A stretch of 64,000 nt of DNA from JAZSNL01 sp045536365 (lineage in GTDB: Bacteria; Bacillota_I; Bacilli_A; ML615J-28; CAG-313): assembly GCA_045536365.1 (NCBI GenBank), contig JAZSNL010000030.1:62001-126000 (forward strand), in the 5' to 3' direction. Made by a program: the position numbers and the translations under genes. Of this stretch, positions 10,501 through 17,871 are shown one piece after another (position 1 is the stretch's first letter; each line of letters starts with the position of its first letter). The notes below the pieces were generated by a model. It was given only the letters and a program-made list of their open reading frames with translations. It searched no databases and was not told the DNA's origin.

Positions 10501-13500
10501 GTGATGCTTTAATGGTAGCTAAAGATGATGAAGTAATAGCAGAATACAATGGTTTTAAAATAAGTTTAAATCCGATTATCTTACTTACTCAGGAACGTTC
10601 TATTACTTTATCTGCTAGTGGAAGATATACAATGGATATTGGAACAAGTTCAATAGGTAATATGACTAGACTTGATAATTTCTTTAAAGAGTTTCCTTTA
10701 AGAGAAGATAGAGTAGAAAGAAAACTAGAACAATTAAAGAAAGATTTAGAAGATGCTAAAGTACAAGTTGATATGCCTTTTGAACATAAAGAAAAATTAG
10801 AAGAATTACAGATTGAGTTAAATGAAATTAATGCTGAACTTGATTTAAATAAAAGTGATGATGTAGTGATAAGTGAAGATGAAAATAACAACTATAGAGG
10901 AGTTATTATAGAAGATATAAAGGAGAGTGAAATTATTGAACCATTCGATAAAGTCGCAAGTTTAAGAGTTAATATTCTTCCATCATATGAAGTGAGTCAG
11001 GATGAGATGAATAAGTATGGTTATAGTTGGAATGGAATGTTACCTATTAAAGTAAATAGTGTAGATGTGATGAGAAAGTTAAGACTAGATGTTTATAAAT
11101 TATATCCTAATGATACAGAAAGTAAGCTAGAGGATGATAGTGATATAGAAAATCATGATGGACTATTTGGAATAGAAAAACCAGAGTGGATCGAGTTTTT
11201 AAAAAGTAATGAAGCTAAAGATTACTTTAATACAAGACTTGATTTTATTACTACATCAAGTGAAGTAGTAAATGAAATGCTTGATTATATGGAAGAAGAT
11301 CATACAAAGTTTTTAGATGTTAATGCAAATGAAAAAGAATATATCAAACGTTTTGTTTTACCACTTGGAGAGTCTAGCAGTAATGATAAAAAAAGATTTG
11401 GTAAAGTGCTAGCTGATGAGTTTAGTAGAAGAATTGAAGATAGTTTTGGAAAAGGAGTTATATTACAATTTGGATTTTCAAATGAAGAAATTAGAAATGA
11501 ACTAATTAGTAATTTAGATAATGAAGAACTAAAAACATACTTAAGTAAGAATAATTTCTATAAAGAAATGGTTTCACACAAATTAATAAATGAGTATGAA
11601 GAGTTTAGAAAAGAAGTTTTATCAAAAGGAAATGATGAAGCATTTAAAGAAAGTTATAAGATTCATTTCTTTACTGAACTTAAAGACTTTCTTACAAGTG
11701 AAGAAAATAATTTAGATGATAAAGAATATGAAATGTTATATAGAGAAAATGTACCAATACTATCTAGTTTATTTGATTACTATTTAAAAGAAGAATGTTC
11801 AAGCATTGAAAACTATTCTGAAATTAATAATCTAGTTGTTAGTTATAACGAAAAATATAATAAAAATTTAGTGAAGGAGGAAGAAAACATTATGCAAGAA
11901 AATCATGAAGTGGAAAGTGAAAAGAAGAACTGGCTTAAAATAAATGTTCCAACTTCTGCTTTAATTAGAAAGTATGATAATCATTCATTTTTAAGAATGC
12001 CTACATCTCATGAAGAGTATGGTGGTTATACTTACAATATGTTTAATTCTAGGATTAAACAAGGAAGAATGATTACAGATTTACAAAGTGATTCAAGAGA
12101 ACTTTGTTTAGAATTAATTGTGGAAGAAAATGAGCAAATTATTTTAAGAAATGGTGATAAGGAAAAGATTGTTACTGGGTTAGAGTTTGAAAAGTTAGTA
12201 AGAGGAACATTGGATAAAGATTATGAGACACCTAAATCTTATAATGAAATGGTTACCTTATCAGTTCCAGTTGAGTCAAGAATTGGAAAGTATGAGTCAT
12301 CATCTTTATTCGTTTTACCAAATTATTCAAAGTATAATGGTCAAGATTTTTACATTCCAAATAGGTTTGTGGAAGATGACAAGTTAAAAGATGGAAAACT
12401 AAAAATCTCTTTACCAGACAATTTTAGTATTAGTGTTAAAAATAGAGAAACAAATGAAATTACTAAAATTACACCATTTGATTTAATTGAAGAAATGGAT
12501 TCATCTAATATTGATGATTATAGAAAATCAAATACTAACTGGAATGTTGTATCAGTTAATAAAGAGGCAAGACTTGGAGTTTATGAAGAGTCTAGTTTAT
12601 TTAAAATGCCAAATGGTTCATATCAAGGTTTTTGTTATTATTTACCTAATAAATTAATTAAAGATACAAGCGATACTCATTTAAGAATTAATCTTCAAGA
12701 TGATATGGAAATAACACTTAAGAATAAGTCTAATGAACAAATCATCCTAAAGGTTGATGAGTTTATTAGTGAAGTAGGTGGAAAAGATTTAAAAGATTAT
12801 GAATCTGGTCTTGTTAGACCTAGTAGTGTTACAAATAATGCATTTGTTGAAAGAGAAAAAGTATTAAGAGCAAATGTTCCTGAAGAAATGAAAAAAATGC
12901 CTAACTGGGTAGTAGTTAGGACAAGAGAAAATGAAACTAAAGGACGCCTTGATAAATTCTTAATTGATGTTCATACAGGCAAGTTTGCAAGAAGTGATGA
13001 TCCTACTACCTGGACAACATTTGATGAAGCATGTAAATATGCAAGAGAGAATAATTGTGAAACATTAGCTTATGCTTTAGATGGAAAGAATGGAATTTGT
13101 TGTATTGATTTAGATAAGTGTATTACAAAAGATGGATCATACTCACCACTTACAAAAGAGGTCTTATTTGCTGGTGATAACACATATGCAGAAACTTCAA
13201 TTAGTGGAAATGGAGTACATCTATTTGGTAAAACTGATGGTATGGATTTAAGAACATTTTCAAGAAATGGTGATTTAGAGTTTTATCAAAAGTCTCACTT
13301 TATTGCAATGACTGGTGATTTAATAAATGAAGAGTCTAAAAGTTTAAGAAACTTTGATACTTTACCAATAAAGAAAATACTAGAAGCAACTTGTGATAAA
13401 AGAACACCATTTAGGGGATGCGGACAAGGTGTAGAAGGATTATCTTTAATGAGTGATAGAGATGTTGTAGAAAAAGCAATTAATTCTAAACATGGAGAAA

Positions 13501-13781
13501 CTTTTAGAGCATTATATGAAGGACAAGACTTACAAAATAATCATAGTAATTCTGATATGAGTTTAATGAATAGACTAGCATTTTGGTGTAATGGTGATAA
13601 AGAGCAAATGATTAGAATATTTGCTACAAGTGGATTATTTAGACCGGGAAAATCTCCAGACTACTATGAATCAACTGCAATCAAAGCAATAAGAGATACA
13701 ACTGAAAGATTTCGTCCCACCAAAACTGAAGCACCAAAAGTAGTTAAACCAAGTGGTAGTTTCTTTGGAAAGGGAAGTTAA
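4575..13781 (+). CDS. Giant DNA methylase / SNF2 helicase / primase-like protein
   Basis: This 3068-residue protein is the largest in the window. Residues 1-200 resemble the ArdC-type ssDNA-binding region common in such proteins; 200-540 are acidic. About 550-800 is an N6-adenine methylase-type domain with NVPFGG (near 692) as the NPPF-like catalytic motif. From about 1280 to 1850 is an SNF2-family helicase: Walker A VVGAGKT (near 1313), LFIDEAH (near 1474), ATGTPISNS (near 1526) and REGRIIRQG (near 1813). About 2450-2740 hold three repeats of about 95 residues (each ...E/TSSLF.LPN/MPN...). The C-terminus (about 2770-3068) looks like a primase-polymerase N-terminal type domain (NWVVVR, GNGVHLFGK) plus a helical module shared with the next protein. 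This matches the large LtrC-like helicase/methylases of conjugative elements, thought to protect or process transferred DNA. Starts in an ATGA overlap. Confidence 0.85.
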   Translation: MNEVKRLSKRNELIDEMLRNSSKLKSFYHFTSINPHITLHTACQVIIERNDLEICHSFEEWNEIGRRINRGAKGILYYDTNGYKRYLFDSSDTNGKEEFTRYYYPLERLLIGLDEINNTNLINDERSDYRKIHNGIKTYLENDNYLTNDLTRNKLLIEGISYILYSKTDKPNQDNIYINPLPYSLNENANLFKEIYFKAHEIQKEIEEAYLSSLEKEDEINVDEIHDELIDDFEQESFDEEIEQIDINEETENEEVLVKEEHSSNKSKSKQTGIKDRKKKELTLFDVSSEKSKEEKLIEWGIKHGSGFVDGRLRIYYEYHKNPTLSDFAKFIKDEYGIGGMSDSTHNLWNDSKGLYLENKDKEHEDANAKVFLKWNEVAVHVADLIDEDNYLTVDEKNRLNMFIFIKENPDINEKIKTLVEEKIEEAVDNTTSLSWVTYFDEFGEDEDFVRKHLDLYLYHLEDSIKVADVEVMDDGIDVVYYGDYCKNVEFDDEEEIQNLEEEHVEISEVEEIVEDEELGGLKQRFKNNIEAIKLQKRLYEENRNPTDEERKVLLKYVGFGGLAQAFDEFNEKWKNEYIELKSLLSEVDYERAKGSVLNAHFTSREVIEGIYKALEKFGVEGSNKVLESSMGTGNFFRFMPERISNDSKLYGVELDNITGRIAKKLYPDVNIQIKGFEDTTFPNNHFDLAVGNVPFGGYSVYDKDYNKYNLLIHDYFIAKSVDKVRPGGIVAVITSKGTMDKQSQNARKYIADRAELIGAIRLPNTAFKKLAGTEAVADILFLKKRDTPINATLENTEWLGVSKNEFGYELNNYFINHKEMILGTLKEDFGLYGAIDLTVIPDERDLSKALDEAVKLLPQDIFEKSINEELIETSNERIEVDYNLKNLCFKVVDNKLYQRVNDEMEEVEIPKTPKDALIRITKMIELRKSLRNILDLQISGCSDEVLATEQVELNQKYDEFVKKYGFLNSSINSKLFKDDGDSSLLFASEFISSDKKTATKADIYFKRTIRPYTKITSTNDSFEALQISKNELGRVDISYIESLTKKDYDTIIKELGSSIFRDPELVDIDDKYSGFVTSEEYLSGNVKKKLITAFNYKNSYPTLGFEKNVKALEEVQPPPLKATEIAVRLGASWIDTKIYKDFLVETLDIPYYYASGIDVFYNKHDSSYRVDLTANYIRGFRSQKIASLSTTRASAFRLFEDSLNLKSTSIYDTIEVDGKEKRVLNKEETIAAREKQNRIKDMFKEWIFKDPERRDMLEETYNNLFNQIRLPTYNGSYLRFPEMNPTITLKDHQKDAVHRIITSGNTLLHHVVGAGKTYTICAAAMKLRQYGLAKKPMIAVPNHLVRQWANEFRTLYPNANLLIATKEDLEKTNREKFVSKVALGDWDAVIIAQSSFAKIPISTERQIRKIKEEISKIEASIRNGWETDGVPRGAIKNLERIKKSRETSLKKLLDEGKKDSVLIFENLGVDYLFIDEAHFYKNLFLYTKMNNVSGISTAASQRATDLQLKCEYINELHKGDKGIVFATGTPISNSMTEMYTMQTYLQPRTLQELGITYFDGWAADFGETITSLEMSPSGQGYRAKTRFAKFTNLPELLTLYRSFADVKTKDMIKLDVPNQVRNVITLKPSENIIELAEEIADRAEAISGGGVDPHIDNMLKVTSDGKKLALDPRCFDPNAVDEMGSKLNECAYRVSEVYKKTNHFKGTQLIFCDLSTPKCAFDDYEYGKDFDVYNDLKYKLTILGIPKEEIAYIHEANSDLQKQALFSKVNEGEIRVLIGSTEKCGAGTNVQKRLIALHHLDTPYRPSDMEQREGRIIRQGNQNSEVEIYTYVTERTFDSYSYQILENKQRFISQVNNGNLTIREADDIDEATLTFAEIKAITAANPKIKRKMELDTEIARLKVLEGQYKKNLYLLQDKIRRDLPLAISKQELYLENLKKDISLLNSLYKPDSEEFLINVKGINYTDKKEGTKALGDALMVAKDDEVIAEYNGFKISLNPIILLTQERSITLSASGRYTMDIGTSSIGNMTRLDNFFKEFPLREDRVERKLEQLKKDLEDAKVQVDMPFEHKEKLEELQIELNEINAELDLNKSDDVVISEDENNNYRGVIIEDIKESEIIEPFDKVASLRVNILPSYEVSQDEMNKYGYSWNGMLPIKVNSVDVMRKLRLDVYKLYPNDTESKLEDDSDIENHDGLFGIEKPEWIEFLKSNEAKDYFNTRLDFITTSSEVVNEMLDYMEEDHTKFLDVNANEKEYIKRFVLPLGESSSNDKKRFGKVLADEFSRRIEDSFGKGVILQFGFSNEEIRNELISNLDNEELKTYLSKNNFYKEMVSHKLINEYEEFRKEVLSKGNDEAFKESYKIHFFTELKDFLTSEENNLDDKEYEMLYRENVPILSSLFDYYLKEECSSIENYSEINNLVVSYNEKYNKNLVKEEENIMQENHEVESEKKNWLKINVPTSALIRKYDNHSFLRMPTSHEEYGGYTYNMFNSRIKQGRMITDLQSDSRELCLELIVEENEQIILRNGDKEKIVTGLEFEKLVRGTLDKDYETPKSYNEMVTLSVPVESRIGKYESSSLFVLPNYSKYNGQDFYIPNRFVEDDKLKDGKLKISLPDNFSISVKNRETNEITKITPFDLIEEMDSSNIDDYRKSNTNWNVVSVNKEARLGVYEESSLFKMPNGSYQGFCYYLPNKLIKDTSDTHLRINLQDDMEITLKNKSNEQIILKVDEFISEVGGKDLKDYESGLVRPSSVTNNAFVEREKVLRANVPEEMKKMPNWVVVRTRENETKGRLDKFLIDVHTGKFARSDDPTTWTTFDEACKYARENNCETLAYALDGKNGICCIDLDKCITKDGSYSPLTKEVLFAGDNTYAETSISGNGVHLFGKTDGMDLRTFSRNGDLEFYQKSHFIAMTGDLINEESKSLRNFDTLPIKKILEATCDKRTPFRGCGQGVEGLSLMSDRDVVEKAINSKHGETFRALYEGQDLQNNHSNSDMSLMNRLAFWCNGDKEQMIRIFATSGLFRPGKSPDYYESTAIKAIRDTTERFRPTKTEAPKVVKPSGSFFGKGS
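11872..11894 (+). promoter_or_regulatory. Internal ribosome site and in-frame ATG inside the giant gene
   Basis: GAAGGAGG is followed by an ATG at 11892 in the same frame as the 3068-residue protein. Use of this start would give a separate 629-residue protein with the three repeats and the primase-like end. It is either a relic of a former gene boundary after fusion or a working second start. Confidence 0.4.
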
Positions 13782-13928
13782 ATGAATAAAGAAATTATAC
13801 AAAAAGAAATCATTGTTCCAAAAGGTATAAGTCTTGATGAACTTGATAGCTTTCTTGATACTGATGACTTTTTAATCCAAGATGAAGAACCAATTATGGT
13901 TGAGGAGGTGAAGATAAGTTTTGAGTAA
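13782..13928 (+). CDS. Small acidic hypothetical protein
   Basis: A 48-residue frame beginning immediately after the stop of the giant gene (ATG at 13782) and ending at 13928, overlapping the next start. It reads MNKEIIQKEIIVPKGISLDE and continues with acidic residues (DELDSFLDTDDF). Its 3' end supplies the GAGGAGGTG ribosome site of the following TTG-started gene, so translation of this frame probably opens or times that site. No family is recognised. The tight packing on both sides and GGAAAGGGA upstream support it as a real gene. Confidence 0.55.
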   Translation: MNKEIIQKEIIVPKGISLDELDSFLDTDDFLIQDEEPIMVEEVKISFE

Positions 13929-15579
13929 TGAAAAAACAATGTACGATAAACTAACTCCTCAACGTCAAAAGATTATTGATGAGGTATTAAAGAATTTAAG
14001 TGAAGGAACTGGACTTTGGAAACCGGGATGGAAAAGTGAAGTTCCAGAATCATTTAGCACTAAAAAACCATATCGTGGAGTTAATAACTTTTATCTAACT
14101 TTAGTTAGTATGGCTAATGGCTATCAAGATAATAGGTGGTTAACTTATCACCAAATAGAATCAAATGGTTATAGCTTTAAAAAAGATGAAGAAGGTAATT
14201 CTTTAGGGAAAGGTAAAGGTGTAACTGTTGAGTTCTTTGAGTTTCGTGATAAGAATACTAAAAAAACATTTGATAGAAAAGTATTAGAAGGAATGACTTT
14301 AGAAGAAAAAGAACAATATGTTAGAGATAACTTATATGCTCATAGAAGATACTATAGAGTATTTAATGGTGACTTAATTGAGGGACTTCCTAAAAAAGAA
14401 GAGACAACTTTAAATGAAACTGAAAAAAATGTAAGAGCTGAAAATATATTAGATTACTGGAGTAAAAATGAATCACCAATAATTTATGGTGGAAGTAATG
14501 CTTATTATATTTCATCATTTGATGAGATACATCTTCCAGAGAGAAGTAAGTTTATAAGTTATAGTGAATTTTATTCAACTGCTCTTCATGAAGTTGGTCA
14601 TTCCACTGGACATGAAAAAAGGTTAAATAGAGATTTGGGTGGTGGATTTGGAACACCAAGTTATGCAACTGAAGAACTAAGAGCAGAAATTGCCTCTATG
14701 TTCATTGAACAAGAATTAGGTATAACAATAGATGAAAACCATATACAAAACAACAGTGCTTATATAAAGCATTGGTATGAAGGAATTAAAGATGATCCAA
14801 ACATTTTATTTAATGCAATAGCAGATGCTGACAAGATTTCAAAGTATGTTATCTCAAAAGAAAAAACTGAAGAAAAAAAGATAGAACACTATGCTATTGT
14901 GGAAAGCGAAAATGCTTATGGTGAAATTGTCTATAAAGCCTACACTACAACTGATAAAGGTGCTACAGCTTTACTTGTTAATCATGGCTTTGCAAGTGTA
15001 GATGCTTTAAGAAAAGAAATTGATAAGATGAGTGAACTTGACTATTATAAAGATTCAACATTTAAAGAAGTATCAATTGAAGAGCTTAATCAAATAAGTT
15101 TAGATATTCAAAATGAACTTAACATTGAAGAAGCTAAATCATTAGTGTTTGTAAAACCAAGTGAGGTTGCAAGTAATAAGAATGAAGAAGTAGTTGCTAG
15201 AAAAATTGACATGAGTGAAAGAGGAATAAACTCACTTACTAGAATGAGTGATAAAGATGTTATAGAAAAAGCAATGGCAACTAAAGATGGTGAAAAGTTT
15301 AAAGAGCTTTATGAAGGTAAAAGTATATTAGGTAATTCAGAAAAAGATGCTTTGTCTTTAATGAATAGACTAGCAATGTTTACTGGAGGAGATACTGAAC
15401 AACTTTTAAGAATCTTTAAATCATCTGGACAATTTAATGAAAATAAACCGATGTCTTTTTATGAACGTTTAGCTGAGAGAGCAACAAACTTTATCAAAGA
15501 ATTAAAAGCACCAAGTGAAAAATCACCTAAGTTTACTATTGGTTCAAAAAGACATTTTGGTCTAAACTCAAAAACTTAA
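13921..15579 (+). CDS. ArdC-like antirestriction protein with zincin domain
   Basis: This 552-residue protein starts with TTG, placed 10 bases after GAGGAGGTG. Residues 1-170 match the ArdC N-terminal ssDNA-binding domain (DKLTPQRQKIIDEVL near the start, KPYRGVNNFYL). Residues 190-310 carry the metallopeptidase-like domain with HEVGHSTGH (near 223-231), an intact HExxH zinc motif. The C-terminal 100 residues (MSDKDVIEKAM, SLMNRLAMFTGGDTEQLLRIF) repeat the module that ends the 3068-residue protein upstream. ArdC proteins counter host restriction and bind incoming single strands during conjugation. The shared tail suggests both proteins dock on the same partner or DNA structure. Confidence 0.85.
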   Translation: MSNEKTMYDKLTPQRQKIIDEVLKNLSEGTGLWKPGWKSEVPESFSTKKPYRGVNNFYLTLVSMANGYQDNRWLTYHQIESNGYSFKKDEEGNSLGKGKGVTVEFFEFRDKNTKKTFDRKVLEGMTLEEKEQYVRDNLYAHRRYYRVFNGDLIEGLPKKEETTLNETEKNVRAENILDYWSKNESPIIYGGSNAYYISSFDEIHLPERSKFISYSEFYSTALHEVGHSTGHEKRLNRDLGGGFGTPSYATEELRAEIASMFIEQELGITIDENHIQNNSAYIKHWYEGIKDDPNILFNAIADADKISKYVISKEKTEEKKIEHYAIVESENAYGEIVYKAYTTTDKGATALLVNHGFASVDALRKEIDKMSELDYYKDSTFKEVSIEELNQISLDIQNELNIEEAKSLVFVKPSEVASNKNEEVVARKIDMSERGINSLTRMSDKDVIEKAMATKDGEKFKELYEGKSILGNSEKDALSLMNRLAMFTGGDTEQLLRIFKSSGQFNENKPMSFYERLAERATNFIKELKAPSEKSPKFTIGSKRHFGLNSKT

Positions 15580-15598
15580 AAGAAAGGAGGAACTCTAA

Positions 15599-15943
15599 AT
15601 GAAAGAAAATGGATTTAAGTTTAAGGAAAGTTATGCAAATTCTATTAAAGCAATGAATGATAAACAAGCAGGAAAGTTTATTAAATTCTTATGTGATTAT
15701 GTATTTTTAGGACGTCTTCCAGAAACTAATGATGCAACAATTAAATCAACATTTAATCTAATCAAGACACAAATTGATAGAGATATTAAATGTAGAGAGT
15801 ATGGAAGATTAGGTGGAATTAAAAGTGCTGAAAAAAGAAGATTAGAAAAAGGGGAATTTGTCCTTGTCATTGATGAAAAAAATGAGACTAATCCACTAAA
15901 AAACCTAGTCAAAAATATTATGGAAGGAGACACCAAGAACTAA
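15599..15943 (+). CDS. DUF6291-like protein
   Basis: A 114-residue protein with AAGAAAGGAGG just upstream. The pattern FKFKESYANSIKAMNDKQAGKFIKFLCDYVF followed by REYGRLGGIKSAEKRR (described in parts) resembles the small DUF6291 proteins found near replication genes in phages and mobile elements of Bacillota. It is probably a nucleic-acid-binding accessory; the function is not established. It sits directly before the oriT-like repeats and belongs to the same operon as the ArdC-like gene, 19 bases away. Confidence 0.65.
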   Translation: MKENGFKFKESYANSIKAMNDKQAGKFIKFLCDYVFLGRLPETNDATIKSTFNLIKTQIDRDIKCREYGRLGGIKSAEKRRLEKGEFVLVIDEKNETNPLKNLVKNIMEGDTKN

Positions 15944-15959
15944 AAGAGGCATAAGAAAG

Positions 15960-16075
15960 TGTTGCAAATTTGCTTATTTTATAGGCAGGATAAGGAAAAA
16001 GCAACAAACTGCGTTTATTGCATTTTCGATGGCCAAACAAGTTTGGCTCAAGAAGTGGGATACCCACCTTCTTGT
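15960..16075 (+). other. Candidate origin of transfer (oriT)
   Basis: A cluster of inverted repeats just upstream of the mobilisation genes: the palindrome GCAAATTTGC (15964-15973), GCCAAAC/GTTTGGC (16032-16047), and AAGAAGTGGG with CCCACCTTCTT around ATA (16050-16073, one bulge). A GTGGGATACCCAC hairpin next to a relaxase gene is the kind of structure seen at relaxase recognition sites. Composition is more GC-rich and more structured than the flanks. The nick position cannot be assigned. Confidence 0.55.
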
Positions 16076-16550
16076 TCTTGACAAAGTTATGGAAGAAAAA
16101 AAAGAAAACAATAGGACATTAAGAAAATATATAAGAATTTATGATAATAAGATATGGGATTATATAGAAAAAATATCAGAATTAGATGAGTATAAAGTTT
16201 CATTTAATAAATTGATTAATGATGCACTTATGTACGGAGTACCGATTTTATATAATTCTTTATTTAATATAGTTGAAGAAAAAGAAGAAAGTAATTCATC
16301 AATTAAAATGGTAAGAAAAATTAATGGTTTTGATGAAAGTTACTACTCACAAATTACAAATTTAATAAAGGAAGTAATTTTAAATGTTACCATTAATAAA
16401 TCAATTTTATGTTCTTTATATGGAATAAAAGAAATAGAACTTGAAGGGCATAAAGTAGATATAAAAAAATATAGAAAAGGTGCATACAGAGATACACCAG
16501 AATATTTAATTGATTATGAAATTAATGGGTTAAATGAATTAAGAAAGTAG
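16029..16550 (+). CDS. Probable relaxosome accessory protein
   Basis: A 173-residue charged helical protein between the oriT-like repeats and the relaxase gene. The frame starts at ATG 16029, inside the oriT hairpins, but neither this ATG nor the one at 16089 has a good ribosome site; the start is uncertain and the shorter form (153 residues) is plausible. The section EYKVSFNKLINDALMYGVPILYNSLF looks like a helical bundle. I do not recognise a family; the position is that of MobC-type or TraM-type proteins that help the relaxase open the origin. A hairpin covering the start could regulate it. Confidence 0.55.
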   Translation: MAKQVWLKKWDTHLLVLDKVMEEKKENNRTLRKYIRIYDNKIWDYIEKISELDEYKVSFNKLINDALMYGVPILYNSLFNIVEEKEESNSSIKMVRKINGFDESYYSQITNLIKEVILNVTINKSILCSLYGIKEIELEGHKVDIKKYRKGAYRDTPEYLIDYEINGLNELRK

Positions 16551-16560
16551 GTGAAGAATA

Positions 16561-17868
16561 ATAGGAAATTCAAATATTATATTTAACATTGGATATACTC
16601 CTTATAAGCTAAAATCAAATGCAACTGAAAGTGAAATTCAAAAGCATAAAGAAGATAGGGCATTTTATGATTTGACTGGAGATGGAAAAAATATTTTAAA
16701 TTATATCACTAGAAAAGATAAAGTAGATGATAGTTTTACCGCTTTAGAATATTTGCAAAAATCAACTAGAGTGTTTAATGGGAACGGTGTAATAACAGAT
16801 GCTGAACTAGAATTAATGAAAGAAAGACTTAAAAATAACAAAGGTTTTATTTGGCATGGATTCATTTCGTTAAGTGAAGAAGAAAGTTATAAAATTGATA
16901 ATCCAGAAAAATGTATCAAATTCGTAAAAAATGTATTTTCAAAGTTTTTTAAAGATGCACATCTAAATGAAGAAAATTTAGATTTAATGTGTGCATTACA
17001 TAAAGATAGACCACATCACTTACATATACATTTTCAATTTTGGGAAAAAGAACCTAAATTTTATGCGAATGATGGTTCTATTACATATAGGCGTAAGGGG
17101 AAAATTGATAAAAGAGCATTAGATAAAATGTTTATTAATGCAGGACTTTATTTAGATGATGAATCAGCTCACTTCTATAAAAGTAGAATGGAGGCACTGC
17201 GAGAGCTTAAGGGAATGACTGCCATTAATGTTGCTATCACTACTAGTGATGATGTAAAGAAAAAACTATTAGAACTTGTAAAAGATTTACCAAAAGATAA
17301 AGATTATTCATATTCAAACATTGAAATGGAGCCATTTAGGGAAAGGGTAGATAACATAGTTTCACTTTTACTAGGTTATGATAGGGAAGCTCGAAAGGCT
17401 GATAATGAATTTTATAAGGCTTTACGTTCTAGGAAGAAAAGAGTAGAAGAAATAATTAAAACTACACATTTGTTTTCTGAAGATAATGTAAAACTTGAAG
17501 AAATGGAAAGGAATAAAGAAAAGTATGGTTATCGTATTGATGATGAAAGTAAAAATATCATTGATAAGATTGAAGCTGACTATATCAGAAGACAGGGTAA
17601 TTTGGTACTTAATCTTGCAAGAAAAATAAAGCCTGAATATTTTGAAAGAAGCCTTAATAAAAAGTACAAGCCAAATGATACAAAATTAAAACGTAGAATT
17701 ATCATTTCCGAAAAGAAAGTAAATAGTATGTTTGGTAAATTCTTACAGTCATTTGCTTTCCAAAGTAGATTACTTGAAAGAGATTTTTCAAGAAGATTAG
17801 AGGAAATCGAAGAGGAAATGAAACAAGAAAGGATTAAACAATCTAAAAAGGATAAGGAGGAAAAATAA
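16561..17868 (+). CDS. HUH relaxase (MobP/MobL type)
   Basis: The conserved N-terminus (NIIFNIGYTPYK) begins upstream of any ATG, GTG or TTG: the frame is open from 16555 and the first standard start (TTG 16672) would delete it. AGGTG at 16549-16553 lies 7 bases before an ATA at 16561, taken here as the start (435 residues). The motif DRPHHLHIHF (near residues 148-157) is the metal-binding HxH of HUH relaxases, and an N-terminal tyrosine (GYTPY) is a possible nicking residue. The C-terminal half is charged and helical. It would nick at oriT, stay attached to the strand and go through the channel with it. The coupling protein gene follows after 3 bases. Confidence 0.75.
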   Translation: MGNSNIIFNIGYTPYKLKSNATESEIQKHKEDRAFYDLTGDGKNILNYITRKDKVDDSFTALEYLQKSTRVFNGNGVITDAELELMKERLKNNKGFIWHGFISLSEEESYKIDNPEKCIKFVKNVFSKFFKDAHLNEENLDLMCALHKDRPHHLHIHFQFWEKEPKFYANDGSITYRRKGKIDKRALDKMFINAGLYLDDESAHFYKSRMEALRELKGMTAINVAITTSDDVKKKLLELVKDLPKDKDYSYSNIEMEPFRERVDNIVSLLLGYDREARKADNEFYKALRSRKKRVEEIIKTTHLFSEDNVKLEEMERNKEKYGYRIDDESKNIIDKIEADYIRRQGNLVLNLARKIKPEYFERSLNKKYKPNDTKLKRRIIISEKKVNSMFGKFLQSFAFQSRLLERDFSRRLEEIEEEMKQERIKQSKKDKEEK

Positions 17869-17871
17869 AGT

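Noticed and set aside
10589..10891. Serine-rich minus-strand frame within the giant gene
   Set aside because: Shadow of plus-strand AAA/GAA-rich coding; no ribosome site and no recognisable domain. The same applies to other minus-strand frames at 1720, 2117, 17580, 31356, 43163 and 53  kb.
16672..17868. Relaxase starting at TTG 16672
   Set aside because: It would remove the conserved N-terminal segment and has no Shine-Dalgarno; the frame clearly codes upstream to about 16561.
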